Source: Bdellovibrio sp. CG22_combo_CG10-13_8_21_14_all_39_27 (GTDB lineage: Bacteria > Bdellovibrionota > Bacteriovoracia > Bacteriovoracales > Bacteriovoracaceae). From it: a DNA stretch of 33,118 bases. Position 1 is the stretch's first letter, and the number at the start of each line of letters is the position of its first letter. A model generated the notes under the pieces. The model was not told the origin of the DNA. It ran no database searches and was given only the letters and a program-made list of their open reading frames with translations. The DNA lies in NCBI GenBank assembly GCA_002786715.1, contig PCTW01000094.1, positions 9,563-42,680 on the forward strand. Direction: 5' to 3'. A program made the translations under genes and the position numbers. Shown piece by piece: positions 1 through 8,276 of this stretch.

Positions 1-1
1 C

Positions 2-649
2 TTATCAGAATCAGGGGTCAAAAAGATTATGCAGGCAGATGATCTTTCACTTTCAAGACTTCAGGAGATAACCCAATACTTAGAAATTAATATAGTAGAC
101 TTAATGGCCCACATAAGTGATCCCAAAATTTTAGATGGACGCTTCAGCCCAGAGATAGAACAGTTTTTTGTCAAATTTCCAGAGGCATTTGATTTCTATT
201 GGAAGCTCGTCGTTGAGAGAACTCCTTTAAATAAAATTCAAAAAGCTTGGAACTTAAACGATGCTGAATTATACAGATGGCTCAGAGAATTAGATCAGCT
301 CAATCTCATACAATGGCAAAAAGGTGACAATATTAAGCTACCCGCTCGTCAAATGACTCGTTGGGTGGGAAGAGGACCACTAACGGAAAAAATTCAACGC
401 CAATGGGCCCATGATTTAGTTGATGATAGCTATGTCCAAAACACGACGGGTGCATCGACATATCGACTTCGATATCTGAAAATATCACAGAGAACAAAAG
501 CAGAGTTGCAAAAAGCGATTGAAGAGTTGGAATTAGAGTTTCTGCAACGTTCTGCTCGTGAACAATCTTTGAGTGATGAAGAGTTAATCGATGTCAGACT
601 TTTTTTAACTGAAGCCGCAGGCAGCTTTGTCAAAAGGAAATTAAAATGA
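2..649 (+). CDS. XRE-family HTH transcriptional regulator, 5' truncated by window edge
   Basis: The frame is open from base 2, so the gene begins outside the window; 215 residues are visible. The first visible residues (SESGVKKI, then LSRLQEI and LEINIVDLM) match the second half of a lambda-repressor/XRE helix-turn-helix: recognition helix followed by the last two helices. The first ATG at 29 lies inside this domain and is not the real start. The rest is helical with a second winged-helix-like stretch (WNLNDAELYRWLRELDQL), an architecture common in regulators of predatory deltaproteobacteria (family knowledge, not verified). The stop overlaps the purT start in ATGA, so the two genes are translationally coupled. 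I infer that it is co-expressed with purT and may regulate it. Target and effector are unknown. Confidence 0.75.
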   Translation, partial: LSESGVKKIMQADDLSLSRLQEITQYLEINIVDLMAHISDPKILDGRFSPEIEQFFVKFPEAFDFYWKLVVERTPLNKIQKAWNLNDAELYRWLRELDQLNLIQWQKGDNIKLPARQMTRWVGRGPLTEKIQRQWAHDLVDDSYVQNTTGASTYRLRYLKISQRTKAELQKAIEELELEFLQRSAREQSLSDEELIDVRLFLTEAAGSFVKRKLK

Positions 650-1818
650 ATTATAAAAAAATTATGATATTAGGTTCTGGAGAGCTTGGTAGAGAACTTT
701 GTATTTCACTTAAAAGACTTGGTTGTCATGTGATAGCTGTTGATAATTACGAAAAAGCTCCTGCTATGCAATTAGCAGATCAATATGAAGTTATCAATAT
801 GCTTGATGGGAACAAGCTTGAATTAATCATAAAGAAACACAACCCAGATTTGATTGTCCCTGAAATAGAGGCGATTAGAACAGAAAAATTAATTGAACTC
901 GAAATGCAAGGACATAACATTATCCCCAATGCTCAGGCTGTCTATTTAACCATGAATCGTATTGCCATTAGAGAAAAAGCGGCAAAAGAATGTCAACTTT
1001 TAACAGCGCGCTATGCCTATGCTGAAAATCTTGAAGAACTAAAAAAACATATTCTAAATATTGTAGGAATCCCGTGCGTGGTAAAACCCATTATGAGCTC
1101 CTCTGGTAAGGGCCAATCAACAGTTAAGAATGAAACTGAAATTGAGAAAGTTTGGGAATATGCATGCCAAAATATGCGTGGAGATCAAAAGAAAGTCATT
1201 GCTGAAGAATTTATCCCATTTGATTATGAAATTACCCTTCTTACAATCAGACAAAAGTATGGGCCAACCCTCTTTTGTCCACCTATTGGACATAGACAAG
1301 AATCGGGTGACTATCGAGAATCATGGCAACCAGCAAATATGAGTGAAAAAGCATTTCAATCAGCTTGCCATATGGCCCAGAAAATAACAGATGCGCTTGG
1401 TGGTGTTGGACTCTTTGGAGTGGAGTTTTTTGTCAAAGGTGACGTCGTCATTTTTAGTGAATTGTCTCCCCGACCCCATGATACTGGAATGGTCACTTTG
1501 ATGGGACAAAATCTTTCTGAGTTTGATCTCCATGCGAGAGCGATTCTTGAATTACCAATACCTGAAATAACACTCACCTATCCTGCCTCTGCATCAGCCG
1601 TAATCTTGGCCGATCGCGATGCCGATACTTTTTCATACTCAGGATTAGAAGATGCCTTAAAAGAAAAAAACTCAGATCTTCGTTTGTTTTCAAAGCCCAA
1701 AACAAGAAGAAATCGTCGCATGGGGGTTGCACTTGCGTGTGGGCAAAGTATAGCAGAGGCCATTGAATTTGCAAAAAAATCGGCCAGTTCTGTAAAAATA
1801 AATTATGGCGAAACTTGA
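646..1818 (+). CDS. purT: Formate-dependent phosphoribosylglycinamide formyltransferase (GAR transformylase 2)
   Basis: PurT is an ATP-grasp enzyme that makes formyl-GAR from GAR, formate and ATP in purine synthesis, without folate. At 390 residues it matches the family length (E. coli about 392). Visible are the N-terminal nucleotide-fold motif GSGELGRE (about 10-17), the ATP-grasp loop SSSGKGQS (about 150), and the metal/ATP-binding segment EFFVKG...FSELSPRPHDTGMVT (about 260-285), which is very characteristic of PurT rather than PurK or carbamoyl-phosphate synthetase. The start overlaps the upstream regulator stop (ATGA). The last 16 bp overlap the 3' end of a convergent gene, so no terminator separates them. 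Cytoplasmic enzyme; the identification is firm. Confidence 0.95.
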   Translation: MNYKKIMILGSGELGRELCISLKRLGCHVIAVDNYEKAPAMQLADQYEVINMLDGNKLELIIKKHNPDLIVPEIEAIRTEKLIELEMQGHNIIPNAQAVYLTMNRIAIREKAAKECQLLTARYAYAENLEELKKHILNIVGIPCVVKPIMSSSGKGQSTVKNETEIEKVWEYACQNMRGDQKKVIAEEFIPFDYEITLLTIRQKYGPTLFCPPIGHRQESGDYRESWQPANMSEKAFQSACHMAQKITDALGGVGLFGVEFFVKGDVVIFSELSPRPHDTGMVTLMGQNLSEFDLHARAILELPIPEITLTYPASASAVILADRDADTFSYSGLEDALKEKNSDLRLFSKPKTRRNRRMGVALACGQSIAEAIEFAKKSASSVKINYGET

Positions 1819-2540
1819 AAGTGACGACTTTGTTCTGGCAAAGGTCGCAACATTCCATCCAATAAATGATGATAAATACTTTCAAGGTTTAATGCTAAAT
1901 CAGAGTCTTCACTTTTAAGAAATGTACTTGCAGGAGTCATCGACCGATCAAATTCTTCAATAGAAACTTGATTCATCCCTCGATCAACTGAGTCTACTAT
2001 TTTTTCGATACGCAACAATTCAAGGGCCGTTTCGTTTAGTCTTCCGCGCTTATCAATGAAACCGTACTTTTTAAAAAAATTGATCCCAATCTCAGAGTCT
2101 TTATGATTTAGCACTTTGATTATTTCTTGCATTTCAATTTTCGCTTCATCACTCAAGGTGTGTTTGCCCCTGCCATAATACTGATAGAGAGCTTCTAATA
2201 GTGGTCTCCCTTTATATTGGGCGATATCGAGATTTAACTTTGCTTCATCATGAATGTTTAAAAATTGATCTAAGATTTTATGATCAATATGAGTAAATTG
2301 ATCTGGAAATTCTTCGAGAAGGTGATGCCCCATAATGATCAAACGACGTCGATGCAAATAAGTGTGTTGGTAGAAGTCATTTATATTTTTAACATATCGA
2401 TACTTTGCACTAAAAAAGGGAGCGATAAGATCATCACAAGTTCCTGCACTGAAAGCTGGATGACGCCCACTCATTGGAATCGAAGTGCAACTGGCGGCAA
2501 TACTGATAAGTAAAGTTGCCTTTAATAACCTAGGAGTCAT
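1803..2540 (-). CDS. Putative lipoprotein with HD-domain-like motif
   Basis: 245 residues. The N-terminus (KATLLISIAASC) reads as a lipoprotein signal with Cys18 as the probable lipidation site. Further in there is a His at about 63, then FLNIHDEAK with the His-Asp pair at 97-98, then Asp residues near 183-186 (IVDSVDRG). That spacing resembles an HD-type metal phosphohydrolase fold, but HD domains are normally cytoplasmic, so an exported one would be unusual. The start is supported by AAGGAG ten bases before ATG. It sits 8 bp downstream of the metalloprotease lipoprotein gene, so the two are probably one transcript. Its 3' end overlaps purT by 16 bp tail to tail. Function not recognised; the HD call is tentative. 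Confidence 0.6.
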   Translation of the reverse strand: MTPRLLKATLLISIAASCTSIPMSGRHPAFSAGTCDDLIAPFFSAKYRYVKNINDFYQHTYLHRRRLIIMGHHLLEEFPDQFTHIDHKILDQFLNIHDEAKLNLDIAQYKGRPLLEALYQYYGRGKHTLSDEAKIEMQEIIKVLNHKDSEIGINFFKKYGFIDKRGRLNETALELLRIEKIVDSVDRGMNQVSIEEFDRSMTPASTFLKSEDSDLALNLESIYHHLLDGMLRPLPEQSRHFQVSP

Positions 2541-2548
2541 GACGCTCC

Positions 2549-4633
2549 TTATTCATGCTCACCAAATGAGTGATTATAAAGTTTCTCCTTTTTAAAACCA
2601 TCGACCAGAGATTTCTGGGCCTCAGAAATCTCTGATGCAGCCGATGAAATCATTGTTTGAGCAATATTTCCCTTTCCAATTTTTTGAGCGTAAGCGATAA
2701 ATTCATCAGAAGAAGAAAAAACATCTCCACTATCAAGACGCTTCGCCATGGTCACAATTTCTTTTGAATTTCCACCAAACATATCTATCAAATCTATATG
2801 ATGGGCAGAATTCAGGTTAATTCTCTTTTTACCTTTCCCACCTAAACGACTTGTATATGAAACGAGAACAGAGGGAGCTGTGTCCATTTTTTCCACAACT
2901 CTTTCGATTTCTCTATTAGTTATCATGTCATTTAGGGTGAGCTGAATTTGTTGGAGATTCCTTTTGATATTGGCCGGATCGGAAAAGAGATTAGCGAAAG
3001 TACGATCGCTAGAAGACTTCAAACTCATGAAAGCTCCTTTAGAAACCTTCATAACTTGGTAAGCAACCATCATCTTTTGACTGTCATCAAGGAAGCTGCT
3101 CTCTCCAAGCAATGACTTTAAAAGACGTCCTAACGTTGTAGCATCAGATTGCATAATCCCTTTAACGAGATTTCTGTAGCCTAATAGAAATATCCTTTCG
3201 ATTTCAGCTTTTCTTTCGTCACTTGCAACACTTCTGCCCATTCCAGAGTCTTTAACCCATTTGCTCCAGACCTTATTCCATTCTTGTGTCGCTGATACAT
3301 ACTTGTTCATCCACGGAGTTTTTTTCTTTTGGAAATTAATTCCTAAACTTTTTTCATAATAGGAAGAATCAACCATGGCCCCTGAGTAGAGAAGATTATA
3401 AATCATAGTAGCGACAAAGCCTTCTTTTGATTCAAGTCTTTGCCATGGATCTGATTGGCAATTATCTTTGAGAAGATTTGTCGATACTCTATTTCCACTT
3501 CCATAAAAGCGATCTGAGAAATCTTCCCAATCAAAAGTTGAGAGCCACTTATTAATATCGACATTCTCACCATTCATCATACGATTCACCATTTCTTCTG
3601 GGCTCAGTCCTCTTCCACCAACTTCGTTTGAATCCATTCCTGAAATAATTCTTAAGGTACATTTTTTAAAATCATAGAGATTGTAGAGATAAACATTTCT
3701 TCTGATATAACCTTGACGGTTAATCAGAAACTCGATTTCTTTTGCCACTTTACCCGTGAAGCGGCCAAAGAATTGCCGTCGTTCACTTTCAGACATATTA
3801 ATCAACTGAGAAGCAGTAGTACCATAGAGTGCCTCAAAAGCTTCTGCGAGTCCCTCTCCAAAAGCGAGATCTGGGTTTGAAACAATCATGGTATCGTGGC
3901 CATTCTCCGTTGAATTACTTTCTACATTGTGGCGATCTCTGGCCGAAGAAGAGATCACTTCATTGTGCCAAATATGAGTGAACTCATGAACGATGACATC
4001 TTGAAGAATATTTTTTTCTGGATCACGAATCAAATCATCCATTGAAAAAAGTTGATGATCAAAGAGAAACATAATGCCGGAACGATCAAGAGACTTTGGA
4101 GAGAATTTAACGTCAAACTTAAACTTGTTTCCGTCGTAATCTACAAAGCTAATGTTTCCTTGATAAGGACCTTTTTGTTTGAATAGTTCGTGAACAACGG
4201 CCGCTGGCCCAACTTTTTGATCTGCGAGGAGTGAATTTTCCTTTCTCAAAGTCATATAAGGCACAAAGGGATTTACTCTATACGGATGACCAGACTTTAA
4301 TTGACGTGCATATGAAAGAAGTCTTAATGATCTTTGTAGTCCCGGATGTTCAAAAAATACATTTATCCTATTCTCTAAAAGTGAATATTGATTTGATTCA
4401 AGAATAGAATAATTGATACTTTTTTTGCCAAGTACGGCCATCGAAAAAATTGCACCAACCCCAAGGTTTAATTTAGCTGGCACAGGTTTAACTGCATTGA
4501 TTTCATCAAAACGTTGATAGCTCTTCACTTCAAGATTTGAAGACATAAGTTTTTCTAATTGTTTTGGAATTTGGTCTTCACAACTTGTTAACGCGAAAAC
4601 CGAAAGAAGGCAAAAAACAGTCGAAAATTTCAT
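2549..4633 (-). CDS. Putative zinc-metalloprotease lipoprotein (HEXXH)
   Basis: 694 residues, starting with a lipoprotein signal ending in ALTSC (Cys18), so it is expected on the periplasmic or outer face of the envelope. Residues 216-220 are HEFTH inside a helix, followed about 40 residues later by FGEGLAEAFEAL with Glu260/Glu264 as a candidate third ligand, the pattern of a gluzincin-type zinc peptidase. The long C-terminal half (about 300-694) carries no motif I know and is rich in helices. A GAGG motif precedes the ATG by about ten bases. The HD-like lipoprotein follows in the same transcript. Substrate unknown; given the likely predatory lineage, an envelope-remodelling or prey-degrading role is possible, but this is a guess. 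Confidence 0.7.
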   Translation of the reverse strand: MKFSTVFCLLSVFALTSCEDQIPKQLEKLMSSNLEVKSYQRFDEINAVKPVPAKLNLGVGAIFSMAVLGKKSINYSILESNQYSLLENRINVFFEHPGLQRSLRLLSYARQLKSGHPYRVNPFVPYMTLRKENSLLADQKVGPAAVVHELFKQKGPYQGNISFVDYDGNKFKFDVKFSPKSLDRSGIMFLFDHQLFSMDDLIRDPEKNILQDVIVHEFTHIWHNEVISSSARDRHNVESNSTENGHDTMIVSNPDLAFGEGLAEAFEALYGTTASQLINMSESERRQFFGRFTGKVAKEIEFLINRQGYIRRNVYLYNLYDFKKCTLRIISGMDSNEVGGRGLSPEEMVNRMMNGENVDINKWLSTFDWEDFSDRFYGSGNRVSTNLLKDNCQSDPWQRLESKEGFVATMIYNLLYSGAMVDSSYYEKSLGINFQKKKTPWMNKYVSATQEWNKVWSKWVKDSGMGRSVASDERKAEIERIFLLGYRNLVKGIMQSDATTLGRLLKSLLGESSFLDDSQKMMVAYQVMKVSKGAFMSLKSSSDRTFANLFSDPANIKRNLQQIQLTLNDMITNREIERVVEKMDTAPSVLVSYTSRLGGKGKKRINLNSAHHIDLIDMFGGNSKEIVTMAKRLDSGDVFSSSDEFIAYAQKIGKGNIAQTMISSAASEISEAQKSLVDGFKKEKLYNHSFGEHE

Positions 4634-4755
4634 TGGGGGTAATCCTCTAGATTATTAAAATGAAGGTAAAAACCAAACTCATTTTATTTTATCTCGAGAG
4701 GCGATTTTGTTGTAGGAGACAAAGTTTTCCGCTTAGTAGTTGAGTATTTTGCTTC

Positions 4756-5499
4756 TTACTCGTTTTCGACATGATCTTGGTGTTGGTCATCGTGAATCTT
4801 TTTCTCTACGGCGACTCTAATTGTGCCTACATCTGCTTTAGTGTAGGCATTATAGGGATCATCAATAAGATCTTTTTCCCCCATTATTTTTATCCAAACT
4901 TCTCTATTCTCACTGATATTCCATTGAATGAAGTCTTTGGTTTTTTTTACAGGTGCCCCAAGTTGGGCCAAAGTTTGGGCCGCTGATATGGCCCTGTCGA
5001 AGGCACCAGCTCCGCCTTTGAACTCAAACGACATATGTTGTAAAAACTCTTTGCCATCTTCTCCTACAAAATATTGAGCGTGAAAATAGCGAGTACCTGG
5101 CAAATTGCGCTTCGTTCGAACGATCATCATGTCACCAGTATAAGGATTGGAATCCCGAGCAAGCTCTGGTGAAAGCTGGTTATTATCTAATTCTCTCACC
5201 AGATCTTGTGACTCTTTTTCTAAGGGCAAAGAGTCTTTCAAGATTTGGGTCATTAGACCTAGAGATTCCTCTTCTTTGTTTTGAGCGACAAAAAAGTTAT
5301 TCGCATTTGAACTATGAGATTCACTATCCGAACTTTTTGAAAGATCTATTTTTTGATCATTAGATTGCTCCGATGGGGAATTCGGTTGCTCACTTTCTAA
5401 CGTGACCTCTAGAGGCAACTGATCTTTTTTGAGATATGACCATACTCCGAAGATGAGGATGGCCAAGACAATAAATTTAACCGATTTAGAATTTTTCAC
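4756..5499 (-). CDS. Membrane-anchored periplasmic protein of unknown function
   Basis: 247 residues read from a GTG start that overlaps the end of the upstream M23-like gene by 14 bp, which suggests translational coupling. Residues about 8-23 (KFIVLAILIFGVWSYL) form one hydrophobic anchor. A Ser/Glu/Gln-rich low-complexity linker (about 35-75) follows, and then a compact domain (about 85-235) with the segment TRYFHAQYFVGEDGKEF. No family recognised. Topology implies a cytoplasmic N-terminus of a few residues and a periplasmic body. The pairing with an SH3/M23-type cell-wall protein makes an envelope role likely, as a partner or regulator of that protein; this is inference from context only. 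Confidence 0.6.
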   Translation of the reverse strand: MKNSKSVKFIVLAILIFGVWSYLKKDQLPLEVTLESEQPNSPSEQSNDQKIDLSKSSDSESHSSNANNFFVAQNKEEESLGLMTQILKDSLPLEKESQDLVRELDNNQLSPELARDSNPYTGDMMIVRTKRNLPGTRYFHAQYFVGEDGKEFLQHMSFEFKGGAGAFDRAISAAQTLAQLGAPVKKTKDFIQWNISENREVWIKIMGEKDLIDDPYNAYTKADVGTIRVAVEKKIHDDQHQDHVENE

Positions 5500-7150
5500 T
5501 TTCCCATTTTAACAGATATTGGGTTGGATTCAATAAATCACTTCTACGTTGAAACCCAGAACCGCCAGTTGTTAGTGCTCCACGGGCCGTCCCTTTAAAG
5601 AGTTCAAAGTGAAGCATTGGACGACAACAGTTGGAGTTAACCTTCCCCATGTACCCGATCCGTTCACTCATCTTAACTTTACGTCCTTTTGACATACCTG
5701 AAACCGACTTATTATCTAATTCACCATATCTCACTAGAAAGCCTCCACTATGAACGACTTCGAGAGCATATGTTCCTTGATAGAAATAATATCGATCTCT
5801 CACTACAGTACCAGGAGCTACTGACTTAATAGGTTCTTCTACAAAACGGTAAAGATCACAAGCAGCATGTTTTCTAGCACCACCACTTCTTCCAGCTCCA
5901 AAGGCACGCGCACCTGAAGTATAAGCATGGGTAGGCTTTTTAACCGTTGGAAATTCGCAACAGTTAGGATCATTCAAATCCTTAATGTCTAGCTTTGAAA
6001 TGGTAACTTCATTTTTGCTTTCAATGTATTTACAGTCAGATTCTGCCTTAATAAACAATTCCGCAATCCAACCTTCCTTTTGATCCGTTTCTTCTCTTTC
6101 AGGGAACTGTACCTTTACAAATTCATATCTTTCGCCGTTGATCAACTTCACTTTGTTTTCAGCATTAAAACTCTGAAAGACTTTAACTGGTTCGCCAAGT
6201 TGAGTTTTAAAAAGAACACGATCAAGCTCACTATTTCTAACATTAAGGCTTTCACCGCTTATGCATACAACTTTCTTTAACCCTCCAACAATTGCTTTTA
6301 GGGGATTAGCTACTTTTTCGTCAAAAGTATTTTTAGCAACTTCAAGTGCTGTTTCTTCTTTAATTTCTTCATCTTCAATTTTTTCTTTAACTTCAACTTC
6401 ATCAGAAGCTTGAATCAATTCACTTTCATTACCGATAAGATGAACCAATAAAGCTTCACGCTTAAAGGCTGGAATCTTATCTGCCATTTCTGTCTTTGGA
6501 ATACTTGAAATTGATTTAAAGATTTCAGTCTCTTCAGCAGATACGCCGACGAGAGCTGCTGGTCTGTAGAGATCGTGCACTCGATAAACTTTGAATACAA
6601 CATAATCTCTTTTTTGATCTAAACGATCGCAGGTTAATTTATAATACTGAGACTCAGAAATGAGGGCCCACTTCGTATTAATTAAATCTTTAAAGACTTC
6701 GTCTTGATTAATTTCAGGAGCTCCAAGTCCCAATTCAAAAACAAAGTCTTCAGCGGGGAGCAATGATTGATTATAGAGATAACCTTTATCACCTCTTTGA
6801 GAAAACCAACGATGGACTGGAGTTGGGTTACCTTCATTATTTCCAACAACTTGAATACTTTGAAAATCATCCTTATCATATTTAGTTTCTACTAATTTAA
6901 CGAGTGAACCTGTTGGAAGATTAGACTGACGTACGCCTGCATAATTACGAATATTCTCAGTTAATTGCTTATTGCCACCAGTATACGAACTTACCCTGAA
7001 AGGAGATTGTGACGTTGTCGTTATTTTACAATCTTGAGCAGAGATAAGCCCTTCTTGATTGTCCCAAAAATAAAGAGGTAAATTTTCTTCTGCATAAGAA
7101 ACATTTAAAAATAATAGGGTAAGCATAATGCTTGTCACGTAATTTCGCAT
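5486..7150 (-). CDS. Secreted SH3 / M23-like (LytM) protein, probably catalytically inactive
   Basis: 554 residues. A signal peptide (MRNYVTSIMLTLLFLNVSYA) directs export. A bacterial SH3-like segment (about 290-370, with SLNVRNS and later GWIAELFI) precedes a LytM/M23 peptidase-like domain (about 425-545). The zinc ligands are present: HAACD gives His428 and Asp432, and His514 sits in MLHFELF. The usual HxH motif, however, reads Met-Leu-His: residue 512, normally the catalytic histidine, is methionine (codon at 5615-5617). In the family such changes go with degenerate LytM regulators (EnvC/NlpD type) that activate other murein hydrolases. I therefore infer a regulatory or binding role rather than hydrolysis. 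The gene is followed at once by a membrane-anchored partner (14-bp overlap). Confidence 0.8.
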   Translation of the reverse strand: MRNYVTSIMLTLLFLNVSYAEENLPLYFWDNQEGLISAQDCKITTTSQSPFRVSSYTGGNKQLTENIRNYAGVRQSNLPTGSLVKLVETKYDKDDFQSIQVVGNNEGNPTPVHRWFSQRGDKGYLYNQSLLPAEDFVFELGLGAPEINQDEVFKDLINTKWALISESQYYKLTCDRLDQKRDYVVFKVYRVHDLYRPAALVGVSAEETEIFKSISSIPKTEMADKIPAFKREALLVHLIGNESELIQASDEVEVKEKIEDEEIKEETALEVAKNTFDEKVANPLKAIVGGLKKVVCISGESLNVRNSELDRVLFKTQLGEPVKVFQSFNAENKVKLINGERYEFVKVQFPEREETDQKEGWIAELFIKAESDCKYIESKNEVTISKLDIKDLNDPNCCEFPTVKKPTHAYTSGARAFGAGRSGGARKHAACDLYRFVEEPIKSVAPGTVVRDRYYFYQGTYALEVVHSGGFLVRYGELDNKSVSGMSKGRKVKMSERIGYMGKVNSNCCRPMLHFELFKGTARGALTTGGSGFQRRSDLLNPTQYLLKWESEKF

Positions 7151-7298
7151 AATTAGATACCTTATTTAGGGTTCATCACAAGCAGACTACCAAATAAGTT
7201 TAGGCCTATGGGTAATCTTGTAAAATCTCCACTCAAAGGTGTTTAAACTTTAGACACTTCAGCAAACTTTGCCTCAATTTCAAGAGATCAAGATCAGT

Positions 7299-7312
7299 TT
7301 TGATAGATCAAA
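7299..7312. promoter_or_regulatory. Palindrome in the divergent intergenic region (candidate operator)
   Basis: TTTGAT-AG-ATCAAA is a 6+6 bp palindrome about 48 bp before the ATG at 7360 and in the 209-bp gap between two divergent genes (M23-like on the minus strand, secreted protein on the plus strand). It could bind a dimeric regulator. AT-rich palindromes of this size also arise by chance, so support is weak. The rest of the gap (7151-7298) shows no convincing promoter hexamers to me. Confidence 0.25.
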
Positions 7313-7359
7313 CTAAGAGTTCGATAAGTGTGAATGCAAACACTGAATCGAGGTTTCTT

Positions 7360-8181
7360 ATGAAGTATTGGATGCTTTTATCACTTATGCTCGCGGCTCC
7401 CTGTTTTGCAGGATTCGAGCGTAGTCAAATTACAAATTTTTCAGGTCAATACATTTTAGACCGCGGAACCGGCCACGCCGATATATGGCACCTACCAGGA
7501 GAAGTGCCTTTTAATGATGTTCAATTTGAAATCTATAAAGAAGAAGCCTCGTTACGCTTAGTTCATCCCAATGGAGAACAAGTATTCGAAGAAATTCCAG
7601 AATTTATATTAGGAGTAGAAAAACTTGTAATAAACTCTATTAATCATTCTACATCGTCAATTATCGTAAAAAGCTCAGTGGAATCGCTTGAAGGTTTTAA
7701 TCCCACAAACCACCTCTTAGTCGAGCAAGCAAAGCTCGATTGTCAAAAAGATTCTCAATTGAGCTCTGAGTGGAGAAAAGTACTTGATGCTTGTACTACT
7801 GATGGCAAAGTTTCTTTCTCTCATATGCTTATTCAAGAGACCACGAGAAGCCAATCTCCCCTTGCTTCCTTTTTAAGGGCAATCTTAGGCAAGGCCAATT
7901 CATTAGCAACTAACGATACTGAACTCGATAACTTTTTGCTCTCAGTTAGTCGAAACAAATTTAAGATCGACGTCAAAGCACATCTCGATATCAAAGTGAG
8001 CCTAACTGTAAATGGGGATATTGAATACTTGCCTCATGGTGAAAAAAATGTCGTCAAAATCAAAATTGATAAGGCAAAAGCGGGATTTTTTAATATCACC
8101 GATAAGGTATTCACCGCACTCGAGCAAAGACAAAGTAACCGAATGACTGTCCAGAGACCCTATGTTTACTTAAATTTCTAA
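7360..8181 (+). CDS. Secreted protein of unknown function
   Basis: 273 residues from the ATG at 7360, chosen over an upstream TTG at 7300 because GAGG lies about seven bases before it and because the protein then starts with a clean signal peptide (MKYWMLLSLMLAAPCFA, cleavage before GFERS). The mature part has two cysteines in a CQKD...LDACTTDGK segment (about 130-150) that could form a disulphide, then a beta-rich C-terminal half (KIDVKAHLDIKVSL and similar). I recognise no family. It is expected in the periplasm or outside the cell. It is preceded by a palindromic intergenic region and followed by the HEPN-like gene after 95 bp in the same direction. Confidence 0.6.
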   Translation: MKYWMLLSLMLAAPCFAGFERSQITNFSGQYILDRGTGHADIWHLPGEVPFNDVQFEIYKEEASLRLVHPNGEQVFEEIPEFILGVEKLVINSINHSTSSIIVKSSVESLEGFNPTNHLLVEQAKLDCQKDSQLSSEWRKVLDACTTDGKVSFSHMLIQETTRSQSPLASFLRAILGKANSLATNDTELDNFLLSVSRNKFKIDVKAHLDIKVSLTVNGDIEYLPHGEKNVVKIKIDKAKAGFFNITDKVFTALEQRQSNRMTVQRPYVYLNF

Positions 8182-8276
8182 AACAAGTTAAGTACTCGAA
8201 ACTAAATGTAATTACCAATTAGATTTATCTCTCTCTTGAGATCATCCGATAGAGATAGTCAAAGAATCGAGGTCTC

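Noticed and set aside
430-633. Minus-strand frame opposite the XRE regulator
   Set aside because: It lies wholly inside the regulator gene, has no ribosome binding site and its translation is serine-rich antisense noise.
1574-1885. Minus-strand frames opposite the purT 3' end
   Set aside because: purT is firmly identified through this region; the antisense frames show no family pattern or start signal.
4634-4755. AAAATGA / TCATTTT inverted repeat upstream of the metalloprotease gene as a terminator
   Set aside because: The stem is AT-only with a 15-base loop and no T run, so it is too weak to call.
7300-7359. TTG start extending the secreted protein by 20 residues
   Set aside because: It would bury the signal peptide behind a polar stretch and has no ribosome binding site, while ATG 7360 has GAGG in place.
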